Shown: positions 1-8,108 of the stretch, one piece after another
Layout of the letters: the number at the start of each line of letters is the position of its first letter
How positions within the stretch are numbered: the stretch's first letter is position 1
NCBI GenBank assembly: GCA_964355525.1
Contig: CAYHDY010000006.1
Location: forward strand, 1-38,131
Direction of reading: 5' to 3'
DNA length: 38,131 nt
DNA from: XYB2-FULL-45-11 sp964355525
GTDB taxonomy: Bacteria > Patescibacteriota > Patescibacteriia > UBA9934 > GWF2-40-263
Notes under the pieces: model-generated
The model's database searches: none
What the model was told of the DNA's origin: nothing
What the model saw: the letters and a program-made list of their open reading frames with translations, nothing else
Made by a program: the position numbers and the translations under genes

Positions 1-5
1 TCAAA

Positions 6-485
6 TTATCGAACGACACTGACGGCTGCGGCGCCTTCTGGATCACAGGCACCGGCTTCAATGGTTCCTGTGGAGTTTCTGATGACGTAGTAATCTGTTT
101 TCAAATCTGTTCCTGTGCTTGGGTCTTTTGGAACAGCTCCGAGGTAACCGCCGCTTACGAGAAGAGCCAAATCAACACAGGATGCGTTGGTGACTTTTGC
201 GGTACAACCTGCGTCACATCCTGCAACACCGTTTGTTCCGATGGTGTATGCGGTTCCTGCGACAAGAGCGGAGACGGTTGCTGGGTAGCTTCCGTTGTTG
301 TCAACTTGATAGGCTTTGAGACCAGCAACGACGGACTCGACATCTTGGTTGCGTTTTGCGTCACGTGCGTCCTGAAAACGTTTTGCTGGATTCAAAGCGA
401 CGAATAAAGATGCTGCAAGAATGGCGATGATCGCGATGACGATCAAAAGCTCGATGAGGGTAAACCCTTTGCGTTGTGCTTGCAT
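6..485 (-). CDS. Type IV prepilin (major-pilin-like)
   Basis: 159-residue class III signal-peptide protein, the probable structural subunit or major pseudopilin of the adjacent pilus machinery. Residues 1-7 form a short basic leader ending in Gly. The mature part starts FTLIELLIVIAIIAILAA, with Glu at mature position 5, the standard PilD cleavage and methylation signature. The hydrophobic helix is followed by NPAKRFQDARDAKRNQDVESVVAGL, typical of small CPR pilins, and a globular head with several Cys (GCDAGC, ASC, GAC) that could form disulfides. It is transcribed divergently from the pilB operon across a 173-bp gap. No SD precedes the ATG at 485. The family call is firm; its role as major pilin rather than minor pseudopilin is inferred from its separate transcription unit. 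Confidence 0.9.
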   Translation of the reverse strand: MQAQRKGFTLIELLIVIAIIAILAASLFVALNPAKRFQDARDAKRNQDVESVVAGLKAYQVDNNGSYPATVSALVAGTAYTIGTNGVAGCDAGCTAKVTNASCVDLALLVSGGYLGAVPKDPSTGTDLKTDYYVIRNSTGTIEAGACDPEGAAAVSVVR

Positions 486-658
486 AGAGAAGTTAAAAAA
501 TTAAAATGAATGAAATTCAAATATAGTTTATCATCTTTTGACGATGTGGGCTGTGGACAAGTCACAAAAACATTTTTGTTTTTTTTGAAAGGCACGTTTT
601 GTTTTGAAGCATTTTGCGATATACTGATGTTGGAATAATCGTGTTTAAGCATGTTCGT
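486..658. promoter_or_regulatory. Divergent intergenic region between prepilin and pilB
   Basis: AT-rich spacer that must hold the promoters for both directions. On the plus strand TATACT at 620-625 is a reasonable -10 for pilB, about 34 nt before its ATG, but no good -35 is visible at the right distance. On the minus strand the candidates are weak. A TGTGGACAA at 552-560 resembles a DnaA box but is single. No RNA gene or repeat is visible. Confidence 0.4.
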
Positions 659-1969
659 ATGCCAAGAATAAAAAAGACACCTGGGGAAAAGACTGCAGCG
701 ATCCCAAAAAACATTCCTGCGGTGAGTGCGGACAGACCTCTAAAAGAGGAAGTCGTCGCATTGATTGAAAAAGCATACGGAGAAAAGAGCAAAGATGCCG
801 TTGTGAACTTATTCGACGGACTCATGAATTTTGCTCATTTGATTCGTGCGTCGGATATTCACATGGAGCCTTGGAAAGACCATGGAGTGGTTCGCGTGCG
901 TATCGATGGAATTTTGCATGATGAATTTGAAGTGAAATATCCTCTTCACGTTCAATTGATCGCCCGTTTGAAAATTTTAACCGCGATGCGAACGGATGAG
1001 CATCACGCGCCGCAAGATGGACGATTTAAATACACGAATACAACCGGGGATGTGGATGTTCGCGTTTCGATTCTTCCGACGGAGTTTGGTGAGAAGGCTG
1101 TATTGCGTTTGCTTTCGAGCCAATCGCACAAGTTATCACTCGAACAGCTTGGTTTTTCTCCAGAAGATCTTGAGCGCGTTCATCGCGCGATTCGTAAGCC
1201 GTGGGGAATGTTGCTTGCAACAGGACCGACCGGTTCCGGAAAAACGACGACGGTGTATGCTGTTCTGGAAGTGTTGAATCAACGCGAAGTGAATATTTCT
1301 ACAATTGAAGATCCGGTTGAATTTGAAATCGACGGAGTGAATCAAAGTCAGGTTGATCGCGTGGCAAAGCTTACATTTGCAACGGGGTTGCGATCACTTC
1401 TGCGTCAGGATCCAGACATTATTATGGTGGGGGAGATCCGTGATCAAGAGACCGCGAAGATTGCCGTGAACGCGGCGATGACCGGCCATAAATTATTGTC
1501 GACGTTGCACACAAATGATGCAGCTACCACGATTCCACGTATGATCGATATGGGGGTGGAACCGTTTCTCATCGCTTCCACATTGATTTGTGCAATTGCA
1601 CAACGTCTTGTTCGTCGCGTTTGCAGTGATTGTGTCACAAAAAAAGAAATTACTCGATCGGATTTTGAAAAGGTTTTTGGTCCGGAAGTGTTGCTTGGTT
1701 TGTTCGGAGGCGCAAAAAGTATCGAGGTCGCGCATGTCGGCACATGTGATAAATGTAACGGAACGGGATACAAAGGCCGTATTGGTATTTATGAAGTATT
1801 AGAAAATTCGCCAGCCATTCAAGAAAAGATTTTGGCGCATGCAAGCAGTACGGAAATTGAAGCTCTCGCACGAAAAGAGGGAATGACCTCGATCGCGCTT
1901 GATGGTGCGCGTAAAGTTCTTTCAGGCGAGACCACTGTTGAGGAATTGATTCGTGTGATGCAAGAATAA
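659..1969 (+). CDS. pilB: Type IV pilus assembly ATPase PilB/GspE
   Basis: Hexameric cytoplasmic AAA-like secretion ATPase that powers pilus extension. From the ATG at 659 it is 436 residues. An upstream TTG at 614 keeps the frame open, but it lies before the likely -10 box and is rejected. Visible motifs: Asp box around RASDIHMEP (64-71), Walker A GPTGSGKTT (189-197), Walker B DPDIIMVGEIRD (251-262), His box GHKLLSTLHTND (277-288), and a C-terminal zinc motif with two CxxC pairs (CSDC, CDKC). It lacks most of the N-terminal domain of full-length PilB/GspE (usually about 560 residues), which is common in reduced genomes. It heads a run of pilus genes; pilC follows after 6 nt. PilT is a less likely alternative because of the zinc motif. 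Confidence 0.95.
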   Translation: MPRIKKTPGEKTAAIPKNIPAVSADRPLKEEVVALIEKAYGEKSKDAVVNLFDGLMNFAHLIRASDIHMEPWKDHGVVRVRIDGILHDEFEVKYPLHVQLIARLKILTAMRTDEHHAPQDGRFKYTNTTGDVDVRVSILPTEFGEKAVLRLLSSQSHKLSLEQLGFSPEDLERVHRAIRKPWGMLLATGPTGSGKTTTVYAVLEVLNQREVNISTIEDPVEFEIDGVNQSQVDRVAKLTFATGLRSLLRQDPDIIMVGEIRDQETAKIAVNAAMTGHKLLSTLHTNDAATTIPRMIDMGVEPFLIASTLICAIAQRLVRRVCSDCVTKKEITRSDFEKVFGPEVLLGLFGGAKSIEVAHVGTCDKCNGTGYKGRIGIYEVLENSPAIQEKILAHASSTEIEALARKEGMTSIALDGARKVLSGETTVEELIRVMQE

Positions 1970-1975
1970 AATCCT

Positions 1976-3058
1976 ATGCCACCCAACTCTTCGACACATT
2001 CATCTAAATCTTTTCTTTTCGAGCCGCATCTCACACATGTGGAACGGTTGCTTTTCACCAAGTATCTCTCCGTCCTCTTGCGATCCGGTTTGCCGATTGA
2101 TGAATCTCTCGATATTTTGCTTCAACAATCAAAAGGCTCTCTTCAAAAAATTCTCACGACATTGAAGTCATCCGTTCGCATGGGAAAAACGTTGTCGGAC
2201 GGATTGCAACAATTTCCTCGCACATTTTCTCCCGTCTATTTGAATTTGATTCGTGCCGGAGAATCTTCCGGAACGCTTCAGGGAAATTTAGATCAGATTG
2301 CGATTCAGCTTCAAAAAGAACACGACCTCAGTCAAAAAATTCGCGGAGCCATGATGTATCCTATGATCATCTTGATCGTCGGTTTGATGATTACGATTGG
2401 AATCGTTGTGTTTGTTCTTCCGAACATCATCGGTATTTTTGATTCGCTTCATGTTGAACTTCCTTTGTCGACGCGGATCGTGTTGTGGGTTTCGCGCACA
2501 ACACAGGCACATGGAGTCGCGATTCTTATTGGATTGATGGGTTTTGTCGTGGGAATGTCTTTTCTGCTGCGCATGTCCAAAGTCAAACCTGTTTCTCATT
2601 GGATTTTGTTGCGCATTCCAATATTTGGATTGATTATTCGACAAACAAACTTGGCACGCGTCACGCGACTGATGGGGATCCTGCTTCAAAGTGGTTTGCC
2701 GATCAGTGAAGCTCTTGATATTTCGCGAAGCGTTCTTCGAAACGTGTATTATATTCGTCTTTTTCAATCGATCAAAGACGGGATCGGCCGCGGATCCACG
2801 ATGACGACTATGCTTGAATCTTCCTCCTTTCTTGTTCCATCGCTCGCTCTTCGATTGATTCGTGTCGGGGAAGAGACGGGGACACTCGGAGAAATGTTTC
2901 TATATCTCGCCGGATTTTATGAACAGGAAGTGGATGATTTGACGCGCAATCTTTCTTCGTTACTCGAACCCGCACTGATCATGTTTATCGGGTTCATGGT
3001 TGGGGGACTTGCTCTTTCGATTCTGACTCCGATTTATAAAGTGGTGAGCTCAGTTTAG
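1976..3058 (+). CDS. pilC: Type IV pilus inner-membrane platform protein PilC/GspF
   Basis: 360-residue polytopic inner-membrane protein with two T2SSF domains, one from about residue 20 to 145 and one from about 225 to 345. Each has the family pattern of a helical bundle followed by membrane helices. Clear transmembrane stretches lie around MMYPMIILIVGLMITIGIVV, the HGVAILIGLMGFVVGM helix and the C-terminal ALIMFIGFMVGGLALSIL. Repeated motifs LNLIRAGESSGTL and LRLIRVGEETGTL show the internal duplication. PilC couples the PilB motor to pilin polymerisation. The ATG lies 6 nt after pilB with no SD, suggesting translational coupling. Confidence 0.95.
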   Translation: MPPNSSTHSSKSFLFEPHLTHVERLLFTKYLSVLLRSGLPIDESLDILLQQSKGSLQKILTTLKSSVRMGKTLSDGLQQFPRTFSPVYLNLIRAGESSGTLQGNLDQIAIQLQKEHDLSQKIRGAMMYPMIILIVGLMITIGIVVFVLPNIIGIFDSLHVELPLSTRIVLWVSRTTQAHGVAILIGLMGFVVGMSFLLRMSKVKPVSHWILLRIPIFGLIIRQTNLARVTRLMGILLQSGLPISEALDISRSVLRNVYYIRLFQSIKDGIGRGSTMTTMLESSSFLVPSLALRLIRVGEETGTLGEMFLYLAGFYEQEVDDLTRNLSSLLEPALIMFIGFMVGGLALSILTPIYKVVSSV

Positions 3059-3061
3059 TGT

Positions 3062-3547
3062 ATGTCTCGCGGATTTACTCTTTTTGAAACGGTCATTACC
3101 ATCGGCATTCTCGCGACGATTTTTTTGGTTGGGTTTCAAGCGAATACGATTTTACAAAACGTTCTCGCATCGCGAGGTGCACGACAAACAGAATCCGTTC
3201 TCGGAACAGCGGCTCTTCGTGCACGAAATGGTTTGAACGGAACAAATTGGGGAGTTTATTTCGCGTATGACGAAACGACACGCATTCCAACGCAAGCGGT
3301 TATTTTCTCCGGTTTAACGTACGCTTCTCGTGATGTTACGAAAGATCTTTTGTTTCCGCTCAGTCACCAGTTGAGAATGACGAATGTTTCATTGAGCGGT
3401 GCGGGCGCATCTTCCGGCAATGATCATGAAATTGATTTTACGTTTTTGTCGGGATCCACATCGCAATACGGATCCATGACGATTGAAAGTTATACCTCAA
3501 CGACACAAATCAACATTCCTGCAACCGGAATTGTGACGAGACCATAA
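3062..3547 (+). CDS. Prepilin-like (pseudopilin) protein
   Basis: 161-residue protein with a four-residue leader MSRG followed by FTLFETVITIGILATIFLVGF. This is a class III cleavage site with Glu at mature +5, so PilD should process it and it should join the pilus as a minor subunit. The head has no recognisable domain and no Cys. It starts 3 nt after pilC and runs into the next prepilin gene 4 nt downstream. It probably belongs to the tip or priming complex, as in GspH/I/J/K-type sets, but which one cannot be told from sequence alone. Confidence 0.85.
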   Translation: MSRGFTLFETVITIGILATIFLVGFQANTILQNVLASRGARQTESVLGTAALRARNGLNGTNWGVYFAYDETTRIPTQAVIFSGLTYASRDVTKDLLFPLSHQLRMTNVSLSGAGASSGNDHEIDFTFLSGSTSQYGSMTIESYTSTTQINIPATGIVTRP

Positions 3548-3551
3548 TTCT

Positions 3552-4451
3552 ATGATGCGCATTCATCCATCTTTTTTTTCAAAACAGCCGTCGTCCGGGT
3601 TTATTTTGCTTGAAGCGCTCTTAAGTATCGGACTTCTTGCCGTTGTCCTTTCTACACTGATCGGGATTGTTTTGATTTCAGGAGGAAACGGCCGTTCCGT
3701 TCAATCGAGTCGTGCCGAATGGGCGGCGCAAGAAGGATTGTCCGCACTGCAATCTCTTTCTTTCGGAGATTTACTGAATACTGATACGGGCATCCTTACA
3801 TTTTCGAGCAATCAATGGCAGTTAACTTCCGGCGCTCCGGAAACAATTGCGACGGGGATCACACGTATCGTGCATGTAAAGCCGGTGAATCGCGACACAA
3901 GTTGTCAGATCGTCTCTTCCGGAGGAACATCGGACACGGACAGTAAAACTCTTGAAAGTGATGTGAATTGGATCGATCTCGCCGGACGAACGCACACAAT
4001 TTCGTTTTCCTCGCTCAGAACGCAATGGGACAACCCGCAAGGAACTTGTTTCAAACCTTCGCAAGCAAGTTGTTCGAACATTGATTACACAACAAGCGGC
4101 GAGTGGTTTGGAGGAAAACAATTACGCACCGTTTATTTCACGAATACATGCACGGGAACGACTCCTGTGATCGATAAAATGATTTTTACATGGAATAATG
4201 ATTCAGAAATTCAGCAGATCTTTATTTCCTCTACAAAAGTTTGGTCCACTTCAGGTCCTGGAACTCCGAGCGGAGATCAAGACAGCGGAACAACATTGGA
4301 TGTACAGAATTTCTCTTTGAGTCCTGGTGTTCAATACGAATTGAATAAAACACAGTTTGATCATGCGATGTCCGGCACAATCATTACAATCACCCTTATT
4401 TTTACAGACGGAACAAGCACAACAACACCTCCGTTCGTTCCGTCCGGCTAA
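3552..4451 (+). CDS. Large minor pseudopilin
   Basis: 299-residue prepilin-like protein. A longer basic leader ending in Gly (about residues 1-16) precedes FILLEALLSIGLLAVVLSTLIGIV, with Glu at mature +5. The large head contains two central Cys-containing segments and a Thr/Ser-rich second half rich in beta-type sequence (TWNNDSEIQQIFISS, VQNFSLSPG). Start codons at 3552 and 3555 are both possible. It is co-transcribed with its neighbours. By size and position it may be the tip or adhesin-like minor pilin; that is inference. Confidence 0.8.
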   Translation: MMRIHPSFFSKQPSSGFILLEALLSIGLLAVVLSTLIGIVLISGGNGRSVQSSRAEWAAQEGLSALQSLSFGDLLNTDTGILTFSSNQWQLTSGAPETIATGITRIVHVKPVNRDTSCQIVSSGGTSDTDSKTLESDVNWIDLAGRTHTISFSSLRTQWDNPQGTCFKPSQASCSNIDYTTSGEWFGGKQLRTVYFTNTCTGTTPVIDKMIFTWNNDSEIQQIFISSTKVWSTSGPGTPSGDQDSGTTLDVQNFSLSPGVQYELNKTQFDHAMSGTIITITLIFTDGTSTTTPPFVPSG

Positions 4452-4454
4452 TGT

Positions 4455-5021
4455 ATGAGATGTAAATTTCCGAAAGGAATCACTCTGATTGAAACGCTTG
4501 TTTACATTGCGCTTCTTGTTGTTATTCTTCCGCCGCTTGTGATGTCTTTGATTCAAGTGACACGCGAGGTGAATCTTTTGGATATTCGAAATCGGATCAA
4601 TACGACGTCTTCACTTGTTCTTTCTCAGCTTTCGACGGATCTCACACAAGCCTCTCAAATAAAAGTCAGTCTCTCTACACTCGGCAGTTCGCCAAGCACG
4701 CTTGTTTTTTTGGATGCGGCAGGACAAACAATCACCATCGACCGACCGACGGTGACGGTTTCTCTTCCGGGAGGGGATCAAACAATTCGTCGATTGCGTA
4801 TGGCACGCGGAGCATCGCCGGCGTTTTATCTCACGGATCCGGATTTGGATGTGGTTTCATGGAAAGTGGATGCTGTTCGCAACAGTACAACTGTTCTGAC
4901 GGGACTTCGGTTCCACATCGATGTCTCAACCTTGAATCAATCCGTTGCAGATCCGTATCAGAATGCACGGTTTGTTTCAGACACATCGATTGATTTACAA
5001 CCGCAAACAACAGAAAATTAA
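4455..5021 (+). CDS. Minor prepilin-like protein
   Basis: 188 residues with a leader MRCKFPKG followed by ITLIETLVYIALLVVILPPLVMSLIQV. This is a PilD-type cleavage site with Glu at mature +5. The head is Cys-free, beta-rich and ends QPQTTEN. It starts 3 nt after the previous gene with no SD. It resembles the GspJ/PilW-like minor pilins found in such operons, but the exact subfamily is not assigned. Confidence 0.82.
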   Translation: MRCKFPKGITLIETLVYIALLVVILPPLVMSLIQVTREVNLLDIRNRINTTSSLVLSQLSTDLTQASQIKVSLSTLGSSPSTLVFLDAAGQTITIDRPTVTVSLPGGDQTIRRLRMARGASPAFYLTDPDLDVVSWKVDAVRNSTTVLTGLRFHIDVSTLNQSVADPYQNARFVSDTSIDLQPQTTEN

Positions 5022-5022
5022 T

Positions 5023-5415
5023 ATGATGACTTTTTCGAAAAAACCACGCGGGATGATTCTCTTTTTTACGGTGTTGATTTTGGGAGTCACAGCCACCTCC
5101 GTTGTTTTCATGTTGAGTCAAAGCAGTGTGAACGGATTTTTGAGTGCTGATGAAGAAATAAAATCCAAACAAGTGCGTTCGGAATTGTTCGGATGTTTGG
5201 ATGAGGTCCTTGCCCATTACGCCGCAGCATCCACGTACGTTTTGCCGGCGACGATCGATCTTGTAACGTCCACATGCACGGCATCCGTTGTCGCAAATGC
5301 AGATCAACGTACCGTCACACTGACGCGTGTTAATCTTGGAATCACACGTCGCGTTGTTGCCATCGTAAATGTCGGTGTCGTGCCGATCACTGTTTCGTCG
5401 GTGATGGAACAGTAG
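5023..5415 (+). CDS. PilX-like minor pilus protein
   Basis: 130 residues starting MMTFSKKPRG then MILFFTVLILGVTATSVVFMLSQSS. It has a basic leader, Gly, and a long N-terminal hydrophobic helix but no Glu at mature +5, as in the PilX N-terminal family. The short head has two Cys (GCLDE, STCTAS) that could form a disulfide. The reading frame is open upstream to 4945, but that part overlaps the previous gene, so the ATG at 5023 immediately after its stop is preferred. It is the last gene before the inverted repeat that precedes pilD. Confidence 0.72.
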   Translation: MMTFSKKPRGMILFFTVLILGVTATSVVFMLSQSSVNGFLSADEEIKSKQVRSELFGCLDEVLAHYAAASTYVLPATIDLVTSTCTASVVANADQRTVTLTRVNLGITRRVVAIVNVGVVPITVSSVMEQ

Positions 5416-5426
5416 AAGTAAACGAA

Positions 5427-5538
5427 AAGTGGAAAAGTGAAAGAGTGGAAGAGTGATGGATGTCTTTTTTTTATTTTTTTCAAAACAATCAAATAACTTT
5501 TTCTTCCGACACTCTTCCACTCTTTCACTTTACCACTC
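5427..5538. repeat. Intergenic inverted repeat, 29-nt arms made of ~7-nt units
   Basis: Left arm 5427-5455 and right arm 5510-5538 are reverse complements over 29 nt with about two mismatches, around a 54-nt T-rich loop. Each arm is itself a degenerate tandem of units such as aagtgga and aagagtg. It fills the gap between the pilX-like gene and pilD and ends 6 nt before the pilD ATG. See 29511-29620 for an element with the same geometry but different sequence. As RNA it would form a long hairpin. Whether it is a mobile element, an mRNA stabiliser or a terminator is unknown. Confidence 0.8.
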
Positions 5539-5544
5539 TGTTTT

Positions 5545-6324
5545 ATGTTCATCATCCTCTCAACTATCATTGGCTTCTTCATCGGCAGTTTTCTTCTCGT
5601 TGTCGCGGATCGATTCGGAACGGATCGATCGTTTGCATCCGGTCGATCTGTTTGTGAAAAGTGTCATGTGACACTTCGTGCGATCGATTTGCTTCCTGTT
5701 GTGAGTTTTGTGTTGCTTCGCGGTCAGTGTCGATCCTGTCATGCGAAAATTTCATGGCGATATCCCGCGATCGAATGTCTTACGGCGATTTTGTTCGGAT
5801 TGACGGCGTGGCGTTACACGATGGCGATTCTTCTTCCGGTTGGATTTTTGCCGATACACCTTGGTGTGTTCTTATTTCGTGATTTGATTTTCGTTTCACT
5901 CCTGATCGTTTTGTTTTTGATCGACGCCCGCGACGGCGTTTTGCCGGACGCGTTTACGTTGCCAGGAATTCTTTTCATCATCGCGATTAATCTGTATCTC
6001 GGTATTCCGATTACAACGATTCTTATCGGTGGATTGATCGTCGGCGGATTTTTCGCGTTTCAATTTTTTGTTTCGCACGGAAGGTGGGTGGGGGACGGAG
6101 ACATTCGTCTCGGAGCGTTACTTGGTGTGATGTTTGGACTCGCGCAAGGTCTTCTTGCACTCATGATTGCTTACATTGTCGGAGGTCTGTTTGCAGTGGT
6201 TCTTCTTTGGAAAAAGAAAGCGAATATAAAATCCACATTATCCTTCGGCCCGTTTCTCGCCATTGCAGGATGGATTGTGTTGTTTTTCGGTTCGTATTTG
6301 GTTCGGCGGTATTTTTCGTTTTGA
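5545..6324 (+). CDS. pilD: Prepilin peptidase / N-methyltransferase PilD
   Basis: 259-residue bifunctional membrane aspartic protease (A24 family) that cleaves the prepilin leaders seen upstream and methylates the new N-terminus. The N-terminal domain has the family's GSFLLVVADR segment and two zinc-type CxxC pairs (C37/C40 and C62/C65). The catalytic Asp motifs are LIDARDGVLPD (D127 and D135 region) and GDGDIRLG (D184/D186), each beside a membrane helix. Length is normal. It lies downstream of the pilin genes but is separated from them by the inverted repeat. No SD is visible. Confidence 0.95.
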   Translation: MFIILSTIIGFFIGSFLLVVADRFGTDRSFASGRSVCEKCHVTLRAIDLLPVVSFVLLRGQCRSCHAKISWRYPAIECLTAILFGLTAWRYTMAILLPVGFLPIHLGVFLFRDLIFVSLLIVLFLIDARDGVLPDAFTLPGILFIIAINLYLGIPITTILIGGLIVGGFFAFQFFVSHGRWVGDGDIRLGALLGVMFGLAQGLLALMIAYIVGGLFAVVLLWKKKANIKSTLSFGPFLAIAGWIVLFFGSYLVRRYFSF

Positions 6325-6352
6325 GATCGTTTCATTTTGAATCGTAAACAGT

Positions 6353-6895
6353 ATGAATTCAGAACTCATTCCGCCGCATGGCGGATATCGAAAATTAAAA
6401 TCCTATCAAACGACAACGTTGATTTATGATTTTACGTTTGATTTTTGCAAACGTTTCGTCAAAGATTATCGTCTGAAAGATCAAATGGTTCATGCGGCGA
6501 GATCCGGCAGACAGAATATCGCGGAAGGATGCCAAGCGTCCGGTACGTCAAAGAAGACGGAAATAAAATTGGTGAATGTCGCTCGTGCGAGCTTAGAGGA
6601 ACTCTTAATAGACTATGAAGATTTTTTACGGCAGCGTAATTTAGAGCAGTGGGGAAAAGAATATGAGAAAGCGCTTGGGGTTCGGAAACTTGCTTCAATC
6701 GAGAATAGGACGTATGAGACCTATGGGTCCTATCTCGAGGATTCTGCTTCCGCGGCAAACACACTAATTTGTTTAATTCATCAAGCGAATTTTCTTTTAG
6801 ATCAACAAATTCGCGCTTTGGCGAAAGCATTCTTGAATGAAGGTGGATTCACAGAACGTCTGTATCAATTCAGGAAACACTCTCGTGACGATTAG
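6353..6895 (+). CDS. Four-helix-bundle (suffix-domain) protein
   Basis: 180-residue, mostly helical protein of the four-helix-bundle family first known from 23S rRNA intervening sequences, in its longer 'suffix' form. The N-terminal PHGGYRKLKSYQ and the central AARSGRQNIAEGC and SLEELLIDYEDFL are family hallmarks. The molecular function of the family is not established; a pentameric or bundle-type nucleic-acid-related scaffold has been suggested. It is a single gene between pilD and rpsU, with its own weak promoter candidate (TTGAGA, 18 nt, TAAACA) just upstream. Confidence 0.85.
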   Translation: MNSELIPPHGGYRKLKSYQTTTLIYDFTFDFCKRFVKDYRLKDQMVHAARSGRQNIAEGCQASGTSKKTEIKLVNVARASLEELLIDYEDFLRQRNLEQWGKEYEKALGVRKLASIENRTYETYGSYLEDSASAANTLICLIHQANFLLDQQIRALAKAFLNEGGFTERLYQFRKHSRDD

Positions 6896-6899
6896 TCTC

Positions 6900-6928
6900 T
6901 TGACGGATTTCTCGCATTCACGCATAAT
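6900..6928 (+). promoter_or_regulatory. Promoter of rpsU-yqeY
   Basis: TTGACG at 6900-6905, a 17-nt spacer, and CATAAT at 6923-6928 give a good sigma70-type promoter. Predicted start is near 6935, about 30 nt before the rpsU GTG. Confidence 0.7.
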
Positions 6929-6965
6929 CCCAGCATCTTATTATTAGAAAGGATGTGAAAAATTT

Positions 6966-7208
6966 GTGGTAGAAGCTAAACGACGCAAAGGTGAAAGTTT
7001 CGAGAGTTTGCTGCGCCGATACGGACGCCGTCTCCAACAGAGCGGAAAAGTATTGGAAACACGTAAACTCCGATACCATACATCCGAGCCAACAAAAAAC
7101 AAACTCAGAACAAGTGCGATTCGTCGCAACGAGATTCGCGTGAAACGTGACTATCTCGCCCGCATTGGACAGCTTGTTGATGAGCCAAAGACTCAGAAGA
7201 GACGTTAA
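6966..7208 (+). CDS. rpsU: Ribosomal protein bS21
   Basis: 80-residue, very basic small-subunit protein. GESFESLLRRYGRRLQQSGKV matches the conserved bS21 core, which helps position mRNA near the anti-SD end of 16S rRNA. The tail is Arg/Lys-rich. The start is GTG at 6966: the upstream ATG at 6953 is followed at once by an in-frame TGA. A weak purine stretch (aaagga) lies about 12 nt upstream. It is co-transcribed with the yqeY fusion 8 nt downstream, the common rpsU-yqeY order. Confidence 0.92.
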   Translation: MVEAKRRKGESFESLLRRYGRRLQQSGKVLETRKLRYHTSEPTKNKLRTSAIRRNEIRVKRDYLARIGQLVDEPKTQKRR

Positions 7209-7216
7209 ATTTTCAT

Positions 7217-7984
7217 ATGACTCTTTCAGAAAAAATCAGCGAGGACATGAAAGGGGCGATGAAAGCAAAAAATGACGCGACGTTATCCACGTTGCGTCTT
7301 TTGCGTTCAGCCCTCATGAACAAAAAAATAGACGTCGGACACGATTTGTCTGACACGGAAGTTCAAGATGTTATTCGTGTTCAGGTTAAGCAATTGAAAG
7401 ATGCGATTTTATCGTTTGAGACAGGGGATCGCGCGGACATGGCGGAATCGAACAAAATCGAATTGGAATTGTTGAAAACCTATTTGCCGACAGAAATGCC
7501 GGATGAGGAATTACAAGCAATTGTAAAACAAGCTGTTACGGATTCTGGAGCAACATCAAAAGCGGACATGGGCAAGGCGATGGGTTTTGTGATGAAAGCG
7601 GTTGCTGGTCGCGCGGACGGAACGCGTGTGAAAGCAATCGTCGAATCGTTACTTGGTGTATTCGCATTTGTTTTCGTGACGAGTTTGATCGCCGCACATC
7701 CGGCGCATGCGTCGATCGGCTATGTCGATGTTCCATTGCATGGATCCATTGACATGATTCCGTATCTTGAAACAAGTTTGAAAATGATTCGCGTGATTTT
7801 TCTCTGGGCGGGTGTATTTTGTATCAATGATATTATTCACGGCAGCTTGAAAATGACCACCGACGCTTCGCGCGACGACGAACACCACCACGCCGAACAC
7901 AAAATCATCCACGGCTTCTTCGGAACCGGAATCGTGATCGCTTTATTCTGCGTAACGACCGTGATGATTCAAAAGATTTCCTAA
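7217..7984 (+). CDS. GatB/YqeY-domain protein fused to a membrane (pilin-like) domain
   Basis: 255 residues. Positions 1-145 are a complete YqeY domain (KISEDMKGAMKAKN, TLRLLRSAL, LLKTYLPTEMPDEE, KADMGKAMG), related to the tail of GatB of Asp/Glu-tRNA amidotransferase. The usual stop after the last helix is missing. The frame continues as a signal-peptide-like stretch (LLGVFAFVFVTSLIAAHPAHA, then S) and two membrane helices separated by a His/Asp-rich loop (DDEHHHAEHK). That layout resembles the T4SS-pilin heads of the next two genes. An internal Met within the YqeY end could give a separate secreted product. A terminator follows at 7994. The YqeY part is certain; the pilin-like reading of the C-terminus is tentative. 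Confidence 0.85.
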   Translation: MTLSEKISEDMKGAMKAKNDATLSTLRLLRSALMNKKIDVGHDLSDTEVQDVIRVQVKQLKDAILSFETGDRADMAESNKIELELLKTYLPTEMPDEELQAIVKQAVTDSGATSKADMGKAMGFVMKAVAGRADGTRVKAIVESLLGVFAFVFVTSLIAAHPAHASIGYVDVPLHGSIDMIPYLETSLKMIRVIFLWAGVFCINDIIHGSLKMTTDASRDDEHHHAEHKIIHGFFGTGIVIALFCVTTVMIQKIS

Positions 7985-7993
7985 AGAATATTT

Positions 7994-8026
7994 AAAAAAC
8001 ATCGATTCGCGAATCGATGTTTTTTT
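7994..8026. terminator. Bidirectional-looking terminator after yqeY
   Basis: Perfect 15-bp palindromic stem (7994-8008 with 8011-8025) whose outer part is A-tract on the left and T-tract on the right. Strong intrinsic terminator for the rpsU-yqeY transcript. Confidence 0.88.
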
Positions 8027-8056
8027 GTTCTTCATTTATCCCCATCAACACCTCGT

Positions 8057-8086
8057 TTGATTTTTGAAAATCCTGTAAACTATACG
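8057..8086 (+). promoter_or_regulatory. Promoter of the surface-protein operon
   Basis: TTGATT at 8057-8062, an 18-nt spacer, and TATACG at 8081-8086. Predicted start is near 8093, 16 nt before the ATG at 8109. No SD is visible in the short leader. Confidence 0.55.
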
Positions 8087-8108
8087 CATCAGTCCTTTTG
8101 CAAAACGC

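Noticed and set aside
614..658. Longer PilB starting at TTG 614
   Set aside because: The TTG lies upstream of the likely -10 box; the ATG at 659 gives a normal N-terminus.
2288..2767. Long minus-strand open frame opposite pilC (and similar ones opposite the giant gene and pyk)
   Set aside because: Shadows of strongly conserved plus-strand genes with no family signature of their own.
6371..6390. Small palindrome tccgcc/ggcgga in the four-helix-bundle gene
   Set aside because: It codes PPHGGYR, a conserved family motif, so it is not an inserted element.
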